Assembly (NCBI GenBank): GCA_033398695.1 | Contig: CM065804.1 | Location: 36,471,501 to 36,535,500, forward strand | From: Orobanche coerulescens | Taxonomy: Eukaryota; Streptophyta; Magnoliopsida; Lamiales; Orobanchaceae | Direction of reading: 5' to 3' | Length of the DNA: 64,000 nucleotides | Shown: positions 46,644 through 57,828 of the stretch, one piece after another | Position numbering within the stretch: the first letter of the stretch is position 1 | Layout: each line of letters begins with the position of its first letter | The notes under the pieces: generated by a model | Told to the model about the DNA's origin: nothing | The model's input: only the letters and a program-made list of their open reading frames with translations | Database searches by the model: none | Program-made: the position numbers and the translations under genes

Positions 46644-47961
46644 TGTTGCGATTTTTCTTACACGCAAGTGCACGTTATCGTTTACAAGTAATAAAGTGAT
46701 GAGTGAGTATCGTTCCCACGAGGACTGAATCACTAACTACCGATTTTTATGTATTCTAGTTTTATCTGAACAATCGAACTTTGGGTTTGCAATAATTACT
46801 AAGAGAATTAATAAAAGACGAAATAGTAAAAACAAACGATAGCTTGAAGAAAGGGAATCAAATGATGAATAAGTCTAGGATTCTGAATCCACCTCGGTTT
46901 ATCCGAATTTACTCTCGATTATCTGAAGTTAATAATTTTCCCAATTTATTGAAGGCGGAGATTGCTAATATATTCTACCGCCTCTCCCGAGGTTACTAGA
47001 TTTATCTAAAGGCGAATAACGCACTATATCCCTAGGTGAATTAATTCGTCAATAGGCAAAAAAGCATAAAATCTCCAAAAGGCCAGGTAGTTCCTATGAG
47101 TATATTCCTATCTCACAGAATAAAACGGTCTTCACCAATAGTTCCTCACCAATTCTCCTCTCCCGATTCGAATTGAATGATTAAATCAATACAACTATTG
47201 GCCAGATAATTGAAAGCATTAAACACGGTTGGGAAAACTCAACAAAAAGAGAATAATTTAGATAATCTCAAATAAATTCGTCAAAACGTAGGTTTCATCA
47301 AAATCCTAAATTAGGGTTTTAGCCTGACATGCTAATAAATGAAAATACAGAATATATGAATGAAAGCATTAAAATCAAACGCAGATGAAGCTCGGATTCC
47401 TCCGTTCTTCGGCTTCCGCCCTCTGCTCTTGAAGTCTTCTGCTTCTCTTCCTCTTCTGCCGTCTCCCCAAGATTCTTTTATTCCCCAGATCAAAAGGTCT
47501 TCTAAGATGATTAATTAGGGTCTTAAACCCTTATTTATAGCTTTGCACAGTCTCCAAATCGCGTCCGTGTGTGTAGGTCGAGAACTGGCTTCGAAATGGC
47601 CCAAAATCCGCGCGGAGCTCACCATAACCGCCCAGTGTGCCGCGGCTCACTAGACCTGTGCCGCGGCACATGGTCTTCAGCTGGATGCCTGGGCGCATTT
47701 AATTCATCTGTGCCGCGGCTCACCTGGACTGTGCCGCGGCACAGAGTACAGTTTACTCTGTGCTTGCTGGTTGTCTTCCTGTGCTGCGGCCCTGCTTCCT
47801 TGTGCCGCGGCTCACGACCAAAATTTGCCGTTTTTGCCCGTTTCGCCTCGTTTTAGTTTTCAAACACATAAAATTAAGGCATTAAAATCTCATTTAAGCA
47901 AATTCACTCTCCAAAATAATACAAAATAATGGGAAATAAGCGTATAAAAATACGCCTAACA
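46644..47961 (-). repeat. Element B 5' LTR (1318 bp)
   Basis: Close to 16814-18145. On the minus strand it begins TGTTAGGCG at 47961. The duplication AGCTT follows at 47962-47966. Confidence 0.94.
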
Positions 47962-47966
47962 AGCTT

Positions 47967-48669
47967 GTAGATGAAGATGGTGGGATTGGTCACAAATTTG
48001 TCGTATCAGTATCGAGGCAAGTTATGCTTGCTCAGTTCACAATGTTTAATAAATGATTTCGTTTTCATTTCATTTATGATTCATATAGCAATGGTATCAT
48101 GGAATATGAATTGTCGGGATGATGGTATGCATATTATGTTTGGGTTAAGATAAATCATAATATATATGATTTTAAAGATGTCTAGTGGAAGCGGAGACGT
48201 GAATTATATTTGGTCTATTGTGTGAGAGATTAAATATCAAGGCTAGTTATCATGCCGACATTGAACTCGAGGTGGTGGTTCGGTATTAGTAATGGACTCT
48301 ACTTCATTTTGGATTATTCAGATAACCGTGTATTCGTTCAGGGATTTTGGTCGTGGAAAGGTTAGCGTCTCCAGCTTGAGGTAAATTAATATTGCTAGAT
48401 TATGATAATCATCCTGTTGCATTATTGCATGTGTGTGTTGATATTTCATGTGGTGAGTGTGCATCATTGTTTATTACGTTTTGTGGTGTGCTCTTTCTTG
48501 AGTTGTGATCTATTGGGTCGATGTGTTAGGGGATAAGACCTAAATGGCACTTATGTCCGGAGTATTCCTGAGTAGATGCTTCTGTGACCCCTGGATGCTG
48601 CCTTGGGAGTTTATGTGATATTGTCCATAGTATTCCTGAGTAGATACTTCCGTGACCCTTGGTTGCTGC
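47967..48669 (+). repeat. Element A 5' LTR, second segment
   Basis: It continues A's LTR after B. Part of it (to 48225) is found inverted at 62801-63059. It ends in a ~79-bp near-tandem repeat (AGTATTCCTGAGTAGATRCT at 48560 and 48629) and the GCTGC duplication of G. Confidence 0.85.
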
Positions 48670-50163
48670 TGTAACGCTCTGGCTTTCTTAATTAAAAAGA
48701 ACGTTACACAGCTCATTCTTTTTCTTAAATTTTTTTTTATATAAATTCGGAGTATTTGCGGAAGCATTTTAGTCAGTAAATCTTCAATAAAACTCGTTTA
48801 TTCAACCATCAGTACAGTTTTACAAAAACATGGGAAATCAAATATTCGGACATGGTCCGTTGAAATTTATATTCGTCGAAGAACATCAAGTGTTTCGTAA
48901 AAATAATAATAATTACGGCGACAACATCTTTTATTATTTAGAACTTCATCGTGTTGGGAGTATGTATTCATCTTCTGCTTGTCCCGTTCGTCGATTCCTT
49001 AGCCTGAAAAACATAAATGACGAGGTGTGAGTACGCGAGCATACTCAGTGAGATTAAACCCTTATAAATCGTCAAAATCATGTTGTGTAATGCACATAAA
49101 ACATTCTTATCTGTGTGAGACTCGTCTCGGATTTCTTTCATTCTTTCGAACCCTCTCGGGTCGTCATGTTACACGACACAACGATGACCGTAACATATTA
49201 AAACAGTATAACCTCACCTCATTTGCTGAAATCTTGAAATATCTTCCTTTGATTTGGCTCGGTTGTCCTTCTTGGATCTCGGATACGCTGCTCCTAGCAC
49301 TTGAAAATAATTTTTCATATTTCCGGCCATAAATTCTTGATGTAAAATCTGAAATCTCTTTGGGGACTTTTATCAAACACCTTTGAAAAACTGTCAGATT
49401 TGAGCTATCTGTTTGATCGGTATTTTTGTGGCTTTTATAAATTTTGGAAGGAAAATATGTTTCGGGCGTTTTAAAGTAGAGGTTCACATCTTCAAAATGA
49501 TATATGATATGTACAAAAAAAGTCCGGGAACATATATAAATAAGGGCTCAAAGTCGGTTGAAAATCAACCTTACCCGGACAGCTGGAAGCCTTATCCGGA
49601 CAGCTGGCCGAGAAGCTTCTTTGCCGTGGATCGACCTTATCCTGACAAATGGACAGACTTATCCGGATAGTGGTCGAGAAGCTTCGCCGGTCGTGATCGA
49701 CCTTATCCGGACAATGGACACTTTATCCGAGAGTGGCCTAGAAGCTTCGTCGGCCATGACCGGCAGCTTGTCATCGGCGTGTCCGACGGTGACCGGCAAA
49801 TGTCCGTCAACTTGGCTCACCGGTTCGACCGCTTCCCGTTGTCCAAATTCGATTTTCCGACTGCTCCGACTCTTCGGAGTTAAATCTTCGATATGCTCTA
49901 ACGGATTTTCGATAATATTAAAATAATAATTTAATATTATTTTTGGCAAGATAAGTGTTCAGAATGAAATTTTATCGTATCAAAATCGTCGAACTTTTCA
50001 AATCACTTTCATAAATTCTAAAAATGATCCTTATAATTTATTTTGAAATATTTTCTTTTTAAATCTTTCATTTTATGCTAGGAACGTATCGGTCCAAGTA
50101 TCGGACAACCTGTAAATATTAAAAAATTAAAATCCATGATCGTTAGCAAAATAAATAGCATTT
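48670..50163 (-). repeat. Element G LTR 1 (leftmost; continues at 54840-54861 after H)
   Basis: It matches the other two G LTRs. H is inserted near the minus-strand start, with CATTT duplicated. A 66-codon plus-strand frame (48830-49030) recurs in all three LTRs but is antisense to the element and shows no domain. Confidence 0.92.
49531..49735 (-). promoter_or_regulatory. Element G U3: TTATCCGGA motif cluster and TATA-like box
   Basis: Six to seven copies of CTTATCCGGACAG or close variants (for example TTACCCGGACAG, TTATCCTGACAA) lie at 49566-49735. In the element's direction they are upstream of TTATTTATATATG (49531-49544). Clusters at 56486-56655 and 58722-58820 in the other LTRs show the same. 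Confidence 0.62.
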
Positions 50164-51349
50164 TGTTGTGTCAAGAATTAACACCTTCCGACCGGCGATC
50201 GCCTAGGAGGACGAGCGACCGACTTACTGCTGATCGGCCAAGGCAGATTCACGACCCGACTGTGCGACCGAGCCTTAACCCAATGGACATGCTAGATCAA
50301 GCAACCAAGGCCCTGTGAAAAGTCCCGGTATCGAGCGATCAACCTCAGATACGATTGCCTCTCGATACTCGGCGACCGACCCCTGGCGATCTACTACTGG
50401 ACGATCCCCTCTCGGTATTCAGCGACCGACTCCTGCCGACCGACCAACTGGAGACGATCATCTCTCGGCACTTGCCGACCTACCCTTGGAGACCGACCTT
50501 CATCCACTGGCCGATGGCGACCTCGGATGATCAGCTAGAGACGATCGCCTCATGTCGATCAGCTCCGATGGCCATCCAGTCAGCAAAGGCCGAGCCTTAA
50601 GACTGGCACCACGTGCAAGGGCCGAGACAAGATCCGCGAATCACGGGCCATTGACCACAAATGATGCATCTCTCCACCACCGACAAGCCGCCAAAGCTTG
50701 TCGTAGGGCCGCATGTTGATCGACTCGACGCGTGTTGCCCCTTTATCGACCGCCACCGGGCGCCTCTTCCTTGGACTTTAGCCCGACAGCCAGCATCTTA
50801 CTTGGACTTTAGCCCGACAGCCCAGGAGATCGGCACATTATTATATTGGCCGGCGGGCGATCGGCACCTTATTATAATGGCCGAAAGGCGATCGCCCGCC
50901 TAAGGACAAGACCCGGCTGCCCCTATATAAGCAAGGCACCCTGCACTTGGCCACTTCTTCTGCAACCTCACGATTTGAGCATACAACACAGAAACAATAT
51001 ACAGCACTTGGCTAATCTCCAACTCTTGGCAACAGCTATCATTCGGTCTTACTTCTCCCGGCCTTTCTCCTCGAGCAGATTACCGGCGGGGACGAAGAAC
51101 ACCGAGCTTCGCTCAAGAGCCGGATTAACAGAGTCTTTTTACACTCATTGTATTTAGATTTCTCTCATTAATACTTGTATCCACGAATATTTGTATTAAT
51201 AACATCTCGCGAGAGCATTCAAGCCCGGACCTAACAAACCCGGCAAATCTTGTCTTATTTATCTTCTCTCGGAAGTGCTCCCGCAATTGTTGTTTGTTGT
51301 CCGTCTTCCAGCAGTATTAATCTTCGGATAAATATTTTGGGCAACAACA
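50164..51349 (+). repeat. Element H 5' LTR (1186 bp)
   Basis: It pairs with 53633-54834; the 3' copy lacks some small deletions near 50240-50320. It has a ~29-bp duplicate (TTGGACTTTAGCCCGACAGC at 50771 and 50800). Confidence 0.93.
50180..50930 (+). promoter_or_regulatory. Element H U3: GGCGATCG palindrome-rich region and TATA box
   Basis: GGCGATCG, CGATCGCC and one-base variants recur many times from 50195 to 50900, including AGGCGATCGCCCG at 50886. The TATA box CTATATAAG follows at 50923-50931. The 3' LTR and D repeat the arrangement. Confidence 0.62.
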
Positions 51350-51350
51350 A

Positions 51351-51368
51351 TTGGCGCTAGAAGGAGGG
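51351..51368 (+). other. Element H primer-binding site
   Basis: TTGGCGCTAGAAGGAGGG follows the 5' LTR by one base. The position makes it the primer site; which tRNA it matches is not resolved here. Confidence 0.75.
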
Positions 51369-51478
51369 GATCCAACCCTCGAATTTTTACACCAACCGTC
51401 CCGAAGAACACTCACTGTTCTCGGGGCAGATACTTGAAGTGACACTCACTGCACTTCAAAGAAATCCTTCAGAAATCA

Positions 51479-52801
51479 TGTCTTCCGCCTCCGCGTCGAA
51501 GAAAGCCGCTGACTGCCGGCTGCACTTCTTGTTCCGTCCCAGTCCGAGCCGCAGCCGATGGTGGAAGGCAGCCGCCGCGGTCAGAGACGCTCGATACCGT
51601 CCCTGGACGGCGGCCCGAGCCTCTCGCTCGATCAGTTCCGAACCAACGAACAGATCGAAGATGCCATAGCCGTCCTTCAAGAGCGACGGAGTGCTCTCGA
51701 CGCGCCTCCTGCTATCACCCCCTCGGTCTCCCGCCGGAAGTCTAAGCGGAAGCTCAAGGCATTGCTGGCCGAGCGATCGCCAGGAGGTTCTCGCCCGCAA
51801 CAAGAGGCGCTCGGCAGACGGGGCACCTCTGTCTTCGATTGCCTGGGCAGCGACCCGACCTGGCGACCGGGGCAGTCCGGCCCCAGCTACGAGACGACGG
51901 AGTTTGTGTCCGTCACCAGGAGCTCGGCCTACCCGTCTCCCTCAAGGCGATCCAGCCGCCAGGCTCCCGCTCGCCAAATTCCCGAGGTCGGCAGCAGTGG
52001 GGTCCGGAGGTCGGTACACGATCGCCTCGGCCCCCGCTCCCAAAGCCGATCCGCAAGCAGCCGAGCCGCGGAGATTGCCGCAATGCAACGTCAGATCGAC
52101 GATGTAAAGGCGCTCCTGCAATCCGGGGCAGGCGCCATGAAGACGATCGCCGCGCCGAGCGAGCCGCTCGCGATCGACATCGAGCTCGCCCGGCAAAGAC
52201 AAGATCGTCCCTCCTCGACACCCGTACTGTGGGCGATCGGACCCCAAACACACTGCACAAGTTCAACATCTACATGACCGGGTGTGGGGCATCGACGCGA
52301 CCCGGTGCCGAATGTTCCTCCGATTACCGGGACGACCTCGCCCACCGGTGGTACACCTCACTGCCACCTCGGTCCATTGGCTCCTTTAACGAGCTGGCGC
52401 ACGTCTTCACAGAATACTTCGCCACCAGGGCCGCTCGGCCAGAAGGTCCCCAGCGCATGTGGCGGATCAGGCAAGGGGAAGAAGAGTCCGACTCGGACTA
52501 CATCGACCGGGTAGACGTGATCATCCTCAACGGCGAGCTCGTAAGCGATGAGACCGCCCTCTACGCGGTCCTAGGAGGTTTTCAGGGCTTCTCGCCTATG
52601 TTCAGGCATCTCACGAAGACCCTACCGACGACCTACGTAGCCTTCCGAGCTAGAGCCGCAGATTTCCTGTCCAGGCAAAGGCTTCTTCTTAGCCTAGGAG
52701 TAGATCGGTCGGCGCCCGTACGACGACCTCCAGTCTCCCAGCCCGATCGCTACTACCCAGCAGAGCCGGGGGACTCGATCCCCGCCTACAGTCCATTTTA
52801 A
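51479..52801 (+). pseudogene. Element H gag, frameshifted
   Basis: An ATG at 51479 (MSSASASKKAAD) is probably the original start. The Ser/Arg/Pro-rich N-terminal region is best read in the frame at 51558-52200 (SLDQFRTNEQIEDAIAVLQE, then AAEIAAMQRQIDDVKALLQS). Between about 52195 and 52260 the frame is lost. The capsid core then continues in a third frame (FNIYMTGCGAS, WYTSLPPRSIGSFNELAHVF, EGPQRMWRIRQGEEESDSDY). Comparison with D (21072-21821) shows that small indels caused the breaks. No zinc knuckle or protease follows. Confidence 0.82.
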
Positions 52802-53632
52802 ATGAGGGACTAACTCCCGGTCGATCGCCGATATCGACCTACGAATAAAGCGATCGGCTGCCGAGCGGTGATCGCCAGTCTTCCGGCCCGATCGCCGATC
52901 ATCATGCTACATCATCAGCAACCCGGTGGACACGATCGCCATCTACAGTCCAGCATATAACATGACGGACTAAGGCATAAGATCGCCTCCACCGCACATC
53001 ATAAAGCCATGGTCCTGGCAGTCGATGGAACTGCCGCCGCCATGCAAGGTCCCTTTTCGCCGAGATCGCCCGCCTTCGTTTAAATACGAGGCCGGCGTAG
53101 TCCGAGGGCTCTCCAACATTAATCGGTGGACACATGCCACAACCCCGTCTCAACGTACACCGCCGAGGTCGGCCATCTCCATGGTCGGCCGAGGTGGAAG
53201 CAGAGCTAACAAGCCGCGGCGTGGAGTTGATTCATCCGACGCCGCGCGCAAGGACTCCTCTAGACCGAGACCGCACGCCCTTCGTTTAAATACGAGGCGA
53301 GGCACAGCCTAACAGAGGACCCTCATAATAAAGTGAGTCACGAGACACTCAATGTCTTCGCGCACCAAGACACGGTCATGGAGTCGGTCCATCGATCTCC
53401 GCGACTGTGCACGATTCCTCAAACGAAGCGAAACCACCAAGTTTCCGTGGGGGATCGGCCAATGTTGTTTTTTGCAGGTACAAGACCGAAAGATAGCTAA
53501 AGCCAATCGACCATGATAGCCCAAGTCCGAGTTCTAAGTCAGCTCAGATCGCCCGTCCTCATCCATACACGATCACCGGCAAAGAACCACCTCGCCCCAT
53601 GTCTTCAACATAGGAGCAAGCTGGGGGGCAAT
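52802..53632 (+). other. Element H non-coding interior with polypurine tract
   Basis: A CGATCG-rich stretch related to 20291-21071 in D. TAAATACGAGGC occurs twice (53082, 53287). It ends with AAGCTGGGGGGCAATT, the polypurine tract. Confidence 0.78.
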
Positions 53633-54834
53633 TGGTGTGTCAAGAATTAACACCTTCTGACCGGCGATCGCCTAGGAGGACGAGCGACCGACTTATTGCT
53701 GATCGGCCAAGGCAGATCTGCCGACCAGCGACCAGGCGACCGAGCCTTAACCCAGCGGACATGCTAGACTGGCCAACCGCAGGCCCCAGGACAAGTCCCG
53801 GTATCGAGCGATCAACCTCAGATACGATCGCCTCTCGATACTCGGCGACCGACCCCTGGCGATCTACTACTGGACGATCCCCTCTCGGTATTCAGCGACC
53901 GACTCCTGCCGACCGACCAACTGGAGACGATCATCTCTCGGCACTTGCCGACCTACCCTTGGAGACCGACCTTCATCCACTGGCCGATGGCGACCTCGGA
54001 TGATCAGCTAGAGACGATCGCCTCATGTCGATCAGCTCTGATGGCCATCCAGTCAGCAAAGGCCGAGCCTTAAGACTGGCACCACGTGCAAGGGCTGAGA
54101 CAAGATCCGCGAATCACGGGCCATTGACCACAGCCTGACAGAATCTCTCCACCAGCCGACAAGCCGCCGAAAGCTTGTCAGTAGGGCCGCATGTTGACTG
54201 ACTCCGGACGCGTGTTGGCCCCTTATTGGATCGCCCAGCTGTGGCAGCCTCTTCCTTGGACTTTAGCCCGACAGCCAGCATCTTACTTGGACTTTAGCCC
54301 GACAGCCCAGGAGATCGGCACATTATTATATTGGCCGACGGGCGATCGGCACCTTATTATAATGGCCGAAAGGCGATCGCCCGCCTAAGGACAAGACCCG
54401 GCTGCCCCTATATAAGCAAGGCACCCTGCACTTGTCCACTTCTTCTGCAACCTCACGATTTGAGCATACAACACAGAAACAATATACAGCACTTGGCTAA
54501 TCTCCAACTCTTGGCAACAGCTATCATTCGGTCTTACTTCTCTCGGCCTTTCTCCTCGAGCAGATTACCGGCGGGGACGAAGAACACCGAGCTTCGCTCA
54601 AGAGCCGGATTAACAGAGTCTTTTTACACTCATTGTATTTAGATTTCTCTCATTAATACTTGTATCCACGAATATTTGTATTAATAACATCTCGCGAGAG
54701 CATTCAAGCCCGGGCCTAACAAACCCGACAAATCTTGTCTTATTTATCTTCTCTCGGAAGTGCTCCCGCAATTGTTGTTTGTTGTCCGTCTTCCAGCAGT
54801 ATTAATCTTCGGATAAATATTTTGGGCAACAACA
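53633..54834 (+). repeat. Element H 3' LTR (1202 bp)
   Basis: Pairs with 50164-51349. CATTT follows at 54835-54839. Confidence 0.93.
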
Positions 54835-54861
54835 CATTTAAATAAGTATTGGGGCGTTACA

Positions 54862-55586
54862 ATCCTCCCCTCTTTAAAAAATTTCGTCCTCGAAATTGAG
54901 CTTTGTAAAGAACTTTGAAAATCTGTATCAAACTTTGTATGAGTATTTTCATCAATAACTTTAAAAATATTGTGTCAGCAAAATCACTTTGAAACCTTTA
55001 TTTGAAATCATATTTTGTCCCTTTCGGACAACATTTATACTTTCACATATCCTTTCAAATCTTTTGCCGACACAATCATTCTATACTCATACCATAATTT
55101 TTAAGTTTTCATAAAAGAGTGAATACTTGAAAATATTACCTCAGAGTCGACGTTGGGCAGCAGCGATGAACCACATATTCTCCCGAAAATATAATCATGA
55201 CGTAATTATTCGTTATATTTTTTAAAATAAGAAAGTTTTGAAATATCTTGTTTTGTATAAGTAAATCTTTTTTTAACCTCCTTAATCAGTATAGTCCCAT
55301 ACCTATACAGTCTTGGAATACCTCTCGTTCTCGTGAGAATTCGGTTCGGTCATGTCCCCCTCCGCCTAGAAGCCTTGTCAGGAGCCGCTCGTTGTCCGTG
55401 CCCTTTTTCTTATTGCACCGGCGATCACTCCCCTTTCTCGGAGCCGCTCATTGTCCGTGCCCTTTTCTATTGCACCGGCGATCACTCCCCGCCCTCATCG
55501 GCCCCGGGTGTCACATGTTCACCAGCTTCCGCTTGGTTCATCCCCAAATCTCACCGTACTGAGAGAGGTCCGCTCCGATACCATTC
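54862..55586 (-). other. Element G interior 1, non-coding
   Basis: It has a purine tract next to LTR 1 (minus-strand TTAAAGAGGGGAGGAT) and a primer site at 55572-55583. A ~57-bp unit (GGAGCCGCTCRTTGTCCGTG ... GGCGATCACTCCCC) is present twice at about 55381-55490. Open frames across this repeat are not credible genes. Confidence 0.85.
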
Positions 55587-57101
55587 TGTAACGCCCTAGC
55601 TTTCTTAATTAAAAAGAACGTTACACAGCTCATTTTTTTTCTTAAATTTTTTTTTATATAAATTCGGAGTATTTACGGAAGCATTTTAGTCAGTAAATCT
55701 TCAATAAAACTCGTTTATTCAACCATCAGTACAGTTTTACAAAAACATGGGAAATCAAATATTCGGACATGGTCCGTTGAAATTTATATTCGTCGAAAAA
55801 CATCAAGTGTTTCGTAAAAATAATAATAATTACGGCGACAATATCTTTTATTATTTAGAACTTCATCGTGTTGGGAGTATGTATTCATATTCTGCTTGTC
55901 CCGTTCGTCGATTCCTTAGCCTGAAAAACATAAATGACGAGGTGTGAGTACGCGAGCATACTAAGTGAGATTAAACCCTTATAAATCGTCAAAATCATGT
56001 TGTGTAATGCACATAAAACATTCTTATTTGTGTGAGACTCATCTCGGATTTCTTTCATTCTTTCGACCCCTCTCGGGTCGTCATGTTACACGACACAACG
56101 ATGACCATAACATATTAAAACAGTATAACCTCACCTCGTTTGCTGAAATCTTGAAATATCTTCCTTTGAATTTGGCTCGGTTGTCCTTCTTGGATCCCAG
56201 ATACGCTTCTCCTAGCACTTGAAAATACTTTTTCATATTTCCGGTCATAAATTCTTGATGTAAAATCTGAAATCTCTTTGAGGACTTTTATCAAACACCT
56301 TTGAAAAACTGTCAGATTTGAGCTATCTGTTTGATCGGGATTTTTGTGGCTTTTATAAATTTTGGAAGGAAAATATGTTTAGGGCGTTTTAAAGTAGAGG
56401 TTCACAGCTTCAAAACTATATATGGTATGTACAAAACAACGTCCGGGAACATATATAAATAAGGGCTCAAAGTCAGTTGAAAATCAACCTTACCCGGACA
56501 GCTGGAAGCCTTATCCGGACAGCTGGCCGAGAAGCTTCTGTCGGTCGTGACCGACCTTATCGGACAATGGGACAGACTTATCCGGATAGTGGTCGAGAAG
56601 CTCATCGGTCGTGACCGACCTTATCCGACAGTGGACAGACCTTATCCGAGAGTGGCCTAGAAGCTTCATCGGCCATGACCGTGATTGTCGATCGGCGTGT
56701 CCGTGGTGGCCGGCAAATGTCCATCAACTTGGTGAGCGGTTCGACCACTTCCCGATGTCCAAATTCGATTTTCCAACCTGTTAGGACTCGTGAGTTAAAT
56801 CTTCGATATGCTCTAACGGATTTTCGATAATATTAAAATAATAATTTAATATAATTTTTGCAGTATAAGTGTTACAGAATGAAATTTTATCGTATCAAAA
56901 TCGTCTAACTTTTCGAAATCACTTTCATAAATTCTAAAAATGATCCTTATAATTTATTTTGAAATATTTTCTTTTTAAATCTTTCATTTTATGGTAGGAA
57001 CGTATCGGTCCAAGTATCGGACAACCTGTAAATATTAAAAAATTAAAATCCATGATCGTTAGCAAAATAAATAGCATTTAAATAAGTATTGGGGCGTTAC
57101 A
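55587..57101 (-). repeat. Element G LTR 2 (middle, 1515 bp)
   Basis: A complete, uninterrupted LTR with interiors on both sides. It gives the empty site for H at 57072-57080. Confidence 0.93.
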
Positions 57102-57828
57102 ATCCTCCCCCTTTTAAAAAATTTCGTCCTCGAAATTGAGCTTTGTAAAGAACTTTGAAAATCTGTATCAAACTTTGTATGAGTATTTTCATCAATAACT
57201 TTAAAAATATTGTGTCAGCAAAATCACTTTGAAATCTTTCTTTGAAATCATATTTTGTCCCTTTCGGACAACATTTATACTTTCACATATCCTTTCAAAT
57301 CTTTTGCCGACACAATCATTCTATACTCATACCATAATTTTTAAGTTTTCATAAAAGAGTGAATACTTGAAAACATTACCTCGTAGTCGACGTCGGGCAA
57401 GCGGCGATGAACCACATATTCTCCCGAAAATATAATCATGCCGTAATTATTCGTTATATTTTTTAAAATAAGAAAGTTTTGAAATATCTTGTTTTGTATA
57501 AGTAAATCTTTTTTTTTAACCTCCTTAACTGTATAGTCCCATACCTATACAGTCTTGGAATACCTCTCGTTCTGGTGAGAATTCGGTTCAGTCATGTCCC
57601 CCTCCGCCTAGAAGCCTTGTCAGGAGCCGCTCGTTGTCCGTGCCCTTTTTATTATTGCACCGGCGATCACTCCCCTTTCTCGGAGCCGCTCATTGTCCGT
57701 GCCCTTTTCTATTGCACCGGCGATCACTCCCCGCCCTCATCGGCCCCGGGTGTCACATGTTCACCAGCTTCCGCTTGGTTCATCCCCAAATCTCACCGTA
57801 CTGAGAGAGGTCCGCTCCGATACCATTC
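57102..57828 (-). other. Element G interior 2, non-coding
   Basis: Nearly the same as interior 1, including the purine tract, the duplicated ~57-bp unit and the primer site (57814-57825). Confidence 0.88.

Larger units (their letters stand above)
16814..47961 (-). mobile_element. Element B: Athila-like gypsy retrotransposon lacking RT and integrase, split by C and D
   Basis: LTRs at 46644-47961 (5') and 16814-18145 (3') are flanked by a perfect duplication AGCTT (16809-16813, 47962-47966). The primer site GGCGCCGTTGCCGGGG, a gag-protease ORF, an env-like ORF of the plant transposon protein type and the polypurine tract TTTGGGGGTATT are Athila features. Without C and D it would be about 8.4 kb. 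No RT, RNase H or integrase is found between gag-protease and the env-like ORF, so it is non-autonomous. An empty site for B is preserved at 63060-63070. Confidence 0.92.
50164..54834 (+). mobile_element. Element H: Tat-like gag-only gypsy retrotransposon
   Basis: LTRs at 50164-51349 and 53633-54834 begin TGTTGTGTCAAG (TGGTGTGTCAAG in the 3' copy) and end GGGCAACAACA. They are flanked by CATTT (50159-50163, 54835-54839). The other G LTRs (for example 57072-57080) show the uninterrupted site. A primer site, a frameshifted gag and a polypurine tract lie between; there is no protease, RT or integrase. Gag resembles the Tat/Ogre branch. D is a truncated sister copy. Confidence 0.92.

Noticed and set aside
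48830..49030. 66-codon frame repeated at 55747-55947 and 57988-58188 with nearly the same peptide
   Set aside because: The three copies are LTRs of one element, so conservation reflects recent copying. The frame is antisense to the element and has no domain.
55248..55599. Two overlapping 88-104 codon frames in G's interior (also 57575-57841)
   Set aside because: They are generated by the duplicated ~57-bp unit and overlap the primer site; no gag feature is present.
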